A stretch of 64,000 nt of DNA, taken from positions 36,323 through 100,322 of the forward strand of contig JAJEKB010001382.1 of NCBI GenBank assembly GCA_022393335.1. The letters are read 5' to 3'. The first letter of the stretch is position 1. The number at the start of each line of letters is the position of its first letter. Shown here piece by piece: positions 58,256 through 64,000 of this stretch. The stretch comes from Macrotrachela quadricornifera (Eukaryota > Rotifera > Eurotatoria > Philodinida > Philodinidae). The notes below the pieces were generated by a model. That model was not told the DNA's origin. It worked only from the letters and a program-made list of their open reading frames with translations, and made no database searches. The position numbers and the translations under genes are program-made.

Positions 58256-58560
58256 CTAAAAATATGAAGAAAAAGAAAAAAAATATTTATCGACGACTTT
58301 TTTCGACCATTTGTCAGCACTATATATTTTTTCTCGTCAGGTCATCCATTCATTTTATTCAGTGACTGAAATAGACACAAACAGATATAAGGGTCAAACA
58401 GACTGAGAAAAATGAATCGGTGTAAAGTTGAATTAAGCAATGTGATTGATGTTTCTACGTAACAACACAAATGATATTGGTTCATTTAGTTTTATCTTGT
58501 TCAGTCTGTTTGGGACCATATTATATATGCATCTTAATTAGAGTGTGTGTTGCAGTCAAT

Positions 58561-59434
58561 ATGCATCACTCCAATGTTAATCTTCTTGACCTTCCTAATG
58601 AAATATTACTTACAATTTTTAAACTACTTAACAATATAGATATTCTCTATTCATTATTCGATATTTATAATCAACGACTTGATCTGATATTACAAGAAAA
58701 AACTTTTACCACAAGTCTCAATTTCGTATTAAAAACATCACGTTATTGTGCTTCATCGATTGCTGACTCAATAATTGCTCGGTTTTGCATTAGTATACTT
58801 CCAAAAATTAATTACGATATTAAATCACTTACTCTCGAATCAGAATCTGTAGAACGTATTGTTCGTGCTGCTGATTATCCTAATTTAACTGAACTTAAAC
58901 TTTATAATGTGAACAATGGTATTATTTCACAATATTTCACAAGTAAGAAATTTAAATACAAATCTTATACACAGTAAATAATAACTGATTATTCTTTCAT
59001 TAGATTTTAGTCATGTTACAGATTTGTTGGTACATGATATGATGCCATTCGGACATGAATTTTATCTTCGAATCGCACACTTTTTTCCTTTCCTTAAAAT
59101 ATTAAGTATTGTTAATTTTGAATTTGATCAAAGGTCGGACGACTATTGGAATATTGACAATAACCCATTGTATTCAATTGTTGAATATCCAAATCTAATT
59201 TCACTTGACCTACGATGGAGTCGTTTTTCGTGTGTCGAAGATTTTCTCGATCCGAAAAGAACACATTTACCACGTCTAGCCAAATTAGCAGTCAATTATG
59301 ATGACTTACAACGGGTAACTGTCGCCTTTACAAGGGAATCAAGAAAACAGATTTTTGCTCAAGTGAAAGAATTACTTTTTGAAAGAGAATTAATGCATGA
59401 AAAACATTTCTATAATTATTTTCCTCTCTTGTAA
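58561..59434 (+). CDS. F-box-like protein, two exons, 270 aa
   Basis: Exons 58561..58942 and 59004..59434 (61-bp intron, donor GTAAGA, acceptor TTTCATTAG, phase 1). The N-terminus LLDLPNEILLTIFKLLNNID is a typical F-box start, so I chose the ATG just before it; the frame also opens at 58471, which would add a hydrophobic leader not expected for this family. The rest has leucine-rich-repeat-like strands (NLTELKLYNV, NLISLDLRWS). Such proteins serve as substrate adaptors of SCF ubiquitin ligases. The C-terminus ends abruptly at FPLL, so it may be shorter than its relatives, which often continue with more repeats. There are no internal stops, the only apparently intact gene in this pseudogene-rich end. 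Confidence 0.65.
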
Positions 59435-59851
59435 TCTTGTTCTTCTTGATATTAGACTAATAGAATAAATGATAAAAGACTTTCAATAATAATTTGTTTT
59501 ACATTTGGATAACAACAAATAATGTCTGTTAGTGATTATAAATTGCTGCTAAAAGTATGTTTTCAAAGATTTGTCCAATTCTTATGCGTTTTGAACTGAT
59601 CTTGCAGATATAAGATGAAAAATTAATTTTGAAAATAAAAAACGAGATTATATAAATAACTGAGTGATCAGAATTGAACCGAATTTAACTTGATCGAAGT
59701 AAGACACATTTTACACAGGATATTGAATAATAGCAAAACTATGCCTCGCTTGTAAATTTCGTCATGAGTGTGACTGTAGGATTTCTGCATTCTTCAACGA
59801 AATCCACACTCTACAAGTAATGCATTAATGTTTGTCTGATTTAATTTAAAT
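59435..59851. other. Intergenic region
   Basis: No coding signal is seen. It may include the eroded 3' continuation of the F-box gene. Confidence 0.35.
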
Positions 59852-60431
59852 ACTGGGTGAGTCATAATGATTACAACATCGAGTATTTTGCGAATATCCC
59901 CACATAGGTAAATCGTATAACTTAGTTTTTTTTGTCAAAAGATGCGCCGTGAAAAGCTCTACAAAAATTGTAAGAACAAATTCTTATTGACTTGTTCTGA
60001 TGGTGTCTTCTATACTCTAAATGAACGGGTCACATGATGGTGTTATGTCCCACTATATTAAATGTTTGGAAGACACTTTTTGTTTTTCAATAGAAAGTTG
60101 TCCATATAACTTTTGTAGAGCTTTCGACGGCGCATCTTCTGAAAAAAGAACCAAGCCGTTATCATTTCTCCAAGTCGAGATATTTGTAAAATAAAATAAG
60201 TCTCCCAAAGATTTTCATCATGCCGAACATCGTGGAACGTAGCACCTCCATGCGACCTGTCCATTTTGAGCATAGAAAATACCATCCGAAAAAGTTAATA
60301 GGAATTTGTTCCTACAATTTTTGTAGAGCTTTTCACGGCGCATCTTTTAACAAAAAGATCAAAGTTATACGATTTATCTATGTTGAGATATTCGTAAGAT
60401 AGTGGGTGTTGCAATCATTATGAGTCACCCG
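59852..60431. mobile_element. MITE with about 140-bp terminal inverted repeats and a third internal arm copy
   Basis: The left end reads CTGGGTGAGTCATAATGATT and the right, in reverse, CCGGGTGACTCATAATGATT. The arms run complementary through AAAGATGCGCCGTGAAAAGC and CTCTACAAAAATTGTA. A third, more diverged copy of the arm (CTTTTGTAGAGCTTTCGACGG) lies in the middle at about 60110-60190. The GGGTGA(C/G)TCA-type end resembles mariner-derived MITEs. Non-coding. Confidence 0.8.
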
Positions 60432-61439
60432 GTTTATGTAGTAGTAGATTATTCATACGAAGAAGTATTTCAATGATTTTTTCTTTTCTTTGTCTTACAG
60501 TAATGCATTGTCTCTACTGAATAGATGGAAAAAATGATTTGTTGTTTGGTACTAGGACAATTCGTCGTAGGTTCAGTAAATTGAAGTGCTATTTATTAAT
60601 ATAATGATATACGAATGAGTAACTTTTATCTTCTAATTTCTTTTCTTTATCAAATAATCAAGAACAATATAACATCTAACAAGAAAATCATTACAATGAA
60701 GAAACCAAACCCATTCTCATGTTTTGAAACTTATATTTTACCTTTGTTTAAATAAAATCATACTGTCGCTATTTTTAGATCCAATCAATAAACATGGTGT
60801 TGATAATTTAAATAACACCGAACGATGAAACAATTATACTATAGCCATCACTAAATGAAGCATTAAAATTCATTGAGTAATTTAAAAACAATGTATACTG
60901 TGTCTGATTACTTTTGTTTTAGTCAATTTTGAACTGAAAACAGTGGCGATAGCGGTTGCTGGGCTCGTTACGAAATGCGTCTTCATAAAGTACAAATTTA
61001 AATAAAAATGAATTAACTTATGATCCACTTATTAGAAGTCTCGAGTATGAATCACTATAAGCATATAATAAAGCTCGACGTGAACATGACACATTATTAT
61101 TCAAGTTGAAGACAGTCATATTAATGCTATGGATTTTCTAGCATACCATTATTTCAGTTGTAGCTAGGTAAAATTGAAAAAAAAGAAATTATTCATCATG
61201 TATGGTTTTTTTTATTTTAGATTACATATATTTTCTTTTTGTTTTTTTTTCTGTTAAAATTGAACCAAGTCTTTATACTATATTCTTTGGAGCAGTGTAT
61301 TCACAGAAAGATATCCTGATTTAAAAATTTACATGCTTTATTAAGAACAAGATATGATTTGTTCAACTTATGTTCAACTGTTATCTTTGAATCTTTTGAA
61401 CACATGGAGTAACTCTGGGATAGATTATCTGTCAATGTG
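60432..61439. other. Region upstream of the peptide-synthetase remnant
   Basis: It should have carried the N-terminal half of the adenylation domain, but nothing recognisable remains. Confidence 0.35.
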
Positions 61440-63200
61440 TGGAGAGAAGTTTGACAATGGTAAGTTGACCATTGAAGGAGATATTTATTAAAAATAAAAT
61501 ATTGATATTTTCTAGGTGATTGGTATGATAGCGATAGAGATGGCTGGTGCCGTTTATTGTCCATTATCACTTAAAGATCCACAACATCGTTTGAATACAC
61601 TTGTAAAACAAACTCAAAGTCGTCTTGTTCTTATTCATCATTTGATAAAAACGAAATTCAATGATAATATATTTTCACTTGACGTTGACTCGTTCATGAT
61701 CAATAACAATCTAAACAGCAACGTTGGCGTCGATCAACTATCGAACATATCAGTCAAACTCGATAATATAGTCTACATTGTTTTCACAAGTGGTTCATCT
61801 GGAATACCAAAGACGGTATGTTGGAAATTTTATCTTTTACATGCGACATCCAACACTGACAATATTCCAATCGGTACACCACTTGCAAGTTATCAATGTA
61901 TGGTTATGGATCACTTCTTACAACCTGTTGCTATCTACCAAGAAGGTGAAATATATGTCGTAGGTACAGGTGTTTTTGCTAATTGTCTTCGACGTGATAA
62001 ATTGACAGCAAATGCACTTATTAAAATAGATGGTAAAATATTGTATTGAACAGGTGATCTTGTTCGAATGGATAACAATGGTCTTCTTCATTATAAAAGA
62101 AGAAAAGATCACCAAATAAAACTACATGAACAACGCATTGAATCAGAAGAAATTGAACGATGATTACTCAACATATCTATCTCCAATTGTGTTGTTATCA
62201 AATGGGGTAATGATCATCTAGTCGCTTATGTGCAAGGCTCTGGTATTGATGAGAAACAGCTGCATGAACATTGTAAATCGCATCTACCTCCTCATATGAT
62301 TCCATCAAAACTTATTGTACTGGACAAAATTGCCGTTAAATGCAAATGGAAAAGTTGATCGAAAACTTCGTCCATCACCACATTCTTCCACTTCACCAAA
62401 TACCGAGAATATTAATCTAGCACCATTAACACCACTTGAAGAACATTTACGTCGTATCTTTAGTGAAGCATTTCATAATGAATCACCTGATGTGAGTATG
62501 TCATTTGGACAGATGGGTGGAACATCATTAGATGCTATAAGAGCACTTTGGCTTATACGACAAGAAATTTGTGGTGAAATGGATGCTGGCATATTATTTG
62601 CAAATCCATCGATTCGACAACTTGCACAAGTGATTGAACCATTGTTAGCTGTATCAGACGTTTCATCTGTCACAAGTACGATTCTCGAATTAGATGACGA
62701 TAAAGAAAGACCTATGCCATTCATATGTATTGAGTTAATAGGTATTCTATTACTTATGAGTCTCTGAATGTTTCCCATATGGTCAGCATATTATTTTAAC
62801 TCTCTTTTCGTTCTTATTTTCTTACCTATCTTTCATCTTCTATCATATGTTGTTTGTCAACGTTTGATGTTTCGGTCAGGAGAAATTGAAAACAAAAGAA
62901 ATAAATTATATTCATGGCAATATTATCGTTAGTGGTTTTTGAGCAATTCTTGGTCAACTAATAATTTTTATTGGCTGCAACATTTAATAGGCACACCATT
63001 TTAGAATTCTTATCTTCGATTATGTGGTGCTAAAATTGGACGTCATACGCATATCTACACAACATTAATTGGTGCTCCTTGGTTGGTTGAAATTGGTGAA
63101 TCAACATGTATTGGAGAAGAAGTTGTACTTTCAAGTCTATCTTATCAAAAACAGGCGCTAGGACAGAATGTCTCAAGACAAATCGTCGCATGGACAAAAC
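61440..63200 (+). pseudogene. Decayed NRPS-like synthetase (A-T-membrane-beta-helix, epsilon-polylysine-synthetase type)
   Basis: Remnant of an amino-acid-activating enzyme. The exon ending at ATG before GTAAGT near 61456 joins at TTTTCTAG/61516 to give CVERSLTMVIGMIAIEMAGA. Then A3 YIVFTSGSSGIPK, a deletion of the A4-A5 substrate-pocket region, A6-like GEIYVVGTGVF, A7 TGDLVRMDNNG, A8-like KDHQIKLHEQRIESEEIE, A10 NANGKVDRK, carrier-protein site MGGTSLDAIRAL (phosphopantetheine Ser), membrane helices (FVLIFLPIFHLLSYVV) and a left-handed beta-helix domain (YLRLCGAKIGRHTHIYTTLI, LVEIGESTCIGEEVVL). This order matches bacterial/fungal Pls-type enzymes. Lesions: stops after KILY, EIER, LLLMSL, QYYR and GTPF, and a one-base insertion at about 62325-62328. 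Confidence 0.8.
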
Positions 63201-63599
63201 TTAATTAGTAGCATCGTCGGCTTCAGTTCTTTCAAGTTACTTTATAGCAGGAAACAAATGATTTTTTTGTTCATTTATACTTTACTTCAGAGAAACATTT
63301 TATGAGAAATAACAATGTAGCGTTTTGAAATATTGTATTTTATTATTGCAGCGATTTGCCTATGTAACGATTTGTCTTGCGACATACTGTTCGGTCACCT
63401 TATGAAGCTGTAAAAATCTATTTTTTATAGTTAAAATTTACTTTAACTTTAAAAGTTAAAGTACCATTCCTAAATATACTCCTATCATCGATAAAAAATA
63501 CCAGCTTGTTTTCATGAATCCTAGTGTAGATATTCAATTTTTTTTTCAGTAAAATGACTTTTTATGATCGCCCAAAAGCAACGCAACGGGAAAAAACTG
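63201..63599. other. 3' flank of the synthetase remnant
   Basis: No gene is seen. It contains a short perfect inverted repeat (TTTAACTTT/AAAGTTAAA) at about 63430-63462. Confidence 0.35.
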
Positions 63600-63905
63600 A
63601 TTATCTTGATTACGGCTCCAGCAAACGCGCTGATTCTTTTATCGATAATAGAGGCATGTTCAAGGTTCAGGTGCATAAAGACATGCTTGGAGAAACTCTT
63701 TGTTAAGTATATTGGTTTTTTTCTTATCTGTGAAAAAGTAAACATTTTTTTGTTCAGATCAATAGTAATACTTAACAAAAGATCCCTGTAGGCATGTGTC
63801 TATGGATATAAACTTTGAACATGCCCCTATCATTGATAAGAAAATCAGTTCGTTTGCTCGAGTCGTAAGGGAGATATTCAAATTCTTTTGGTACACTGCC
63901 TTTTG
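63600..63905. mobile_element. Foldback element near the right edge
   Basis: The left arm (about 63605-63712, GATTCTTTTATCGATAATAG...GGCATGTTCAAGGTT...CTTTGTTAAGTAT) is matched by the reverse complement of the right arm (about 63768-63880, ...ATACTTAACAAAAGATCC...AACCTTGAACATGCCC-like). The arms are about 80% alike around a 55-bp loop. The exact ends are not resolved. Confidence 0.65.
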
Positions 63906-64000
63906 GAACACTCTGTATGCCGATATTTGATGACAGGCCAAGAATAAAGACCAAAAAAAAAAACTAATGAGTCAAAAATGATCTCATTATACTAGTTAAG

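Noticed and set aside
42885..62767. TGA falling at likely Trp positions in the GPCR and the synthetase, suggesting recoding
   Set aside because: TAA and TAG also interrupt the eRF3, PDZ and synthetase remnants, and frameshifts occur too, while FANK1, MRCK and GH36 use TGG for Trp. Ordinary decay explains it.
63521..63954. Overlapping frames on both strands near the right edge
   Set aside because: They mirror each other because the DNA is a foldback element.

Overview
The window is AT-rich eukaryotic nuclear DNA whose genes carry many short introns (about 50-85 bp) with GT..AG borders. It is most likely from a bdelloid rotifer (Rotaria/Adineta type). The reasons are inferential: compact metazoan genes (FANK1, an MRCK kinase, divergent rhodopsin-type GPCRs) sit beside genes of bacterial type (a GH36 alpha-galactosidase and a Pls-like peptide synthetase remnant), many small transposons, and a run of decayed intron-bearing gene copies. 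No rRNA, tRNA or CRISPR was found.

Left part (1-23.5 kb): the 5' part of a Thr-rich type II membrane protein runs off the left edge (minus). Two paralogous 90-aa double EF-hand proteins follow (4.1 and 8.7 kb, plus), then a two-exon GPCR (12.1-13.1 kb, minus), a complete nine-exon FANK1 orthologue (18.6-20.1 kb, plus), a secreted Cys-containing orphan (20.8-21.8 kb, minus) and a four-exon Ser/Arg/Tyr-rich orphan (22.4-23.2 kb, minus). Three foldback elements and one non-autonomous Helitron lie between them.

Middle (27-43.8 kb): a single-exon 473-aa GPCR (plus); a complete 25-exon, 1635-aa MRCK (Cdc42-binding AGC kinase: kinase, coiled coil, C1, PH, CNH) reconstructed with every splice phase consistent (minus) and ending in three CRIB motifs; a bacterial-type GH36 alpha-galactosidase (plus); and a GPCR interrupted by one in-frame TGA (plus).

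Right part (44-64 kb): a mobile-element and pseudogene zone. A Helitron at 44.2-45.96 kb carries a 1.05-kb palindrome-rich TIR element and a hAT-type element that itself contains a second hAT-type element, each with a perfect 8-bp target duplication. Then come a TTF-zinc-finger (hAT-like) remnant, a 0.9-kb foldback element, a decayed eRF3 (GSPT) paralogue with two insertions, a decayed PDZ protein, a decayed aquaglyceroporin, one apparently intact F-box-like gene, and a decayed A-T-membrane-beta-helix peptide synthetase (Pls-like). The decayed genes keep their introns, so they are degenerating chromosomal duplicates rather than retrocopies, as expected in a degenerate-tetraploid bdelloid genome.
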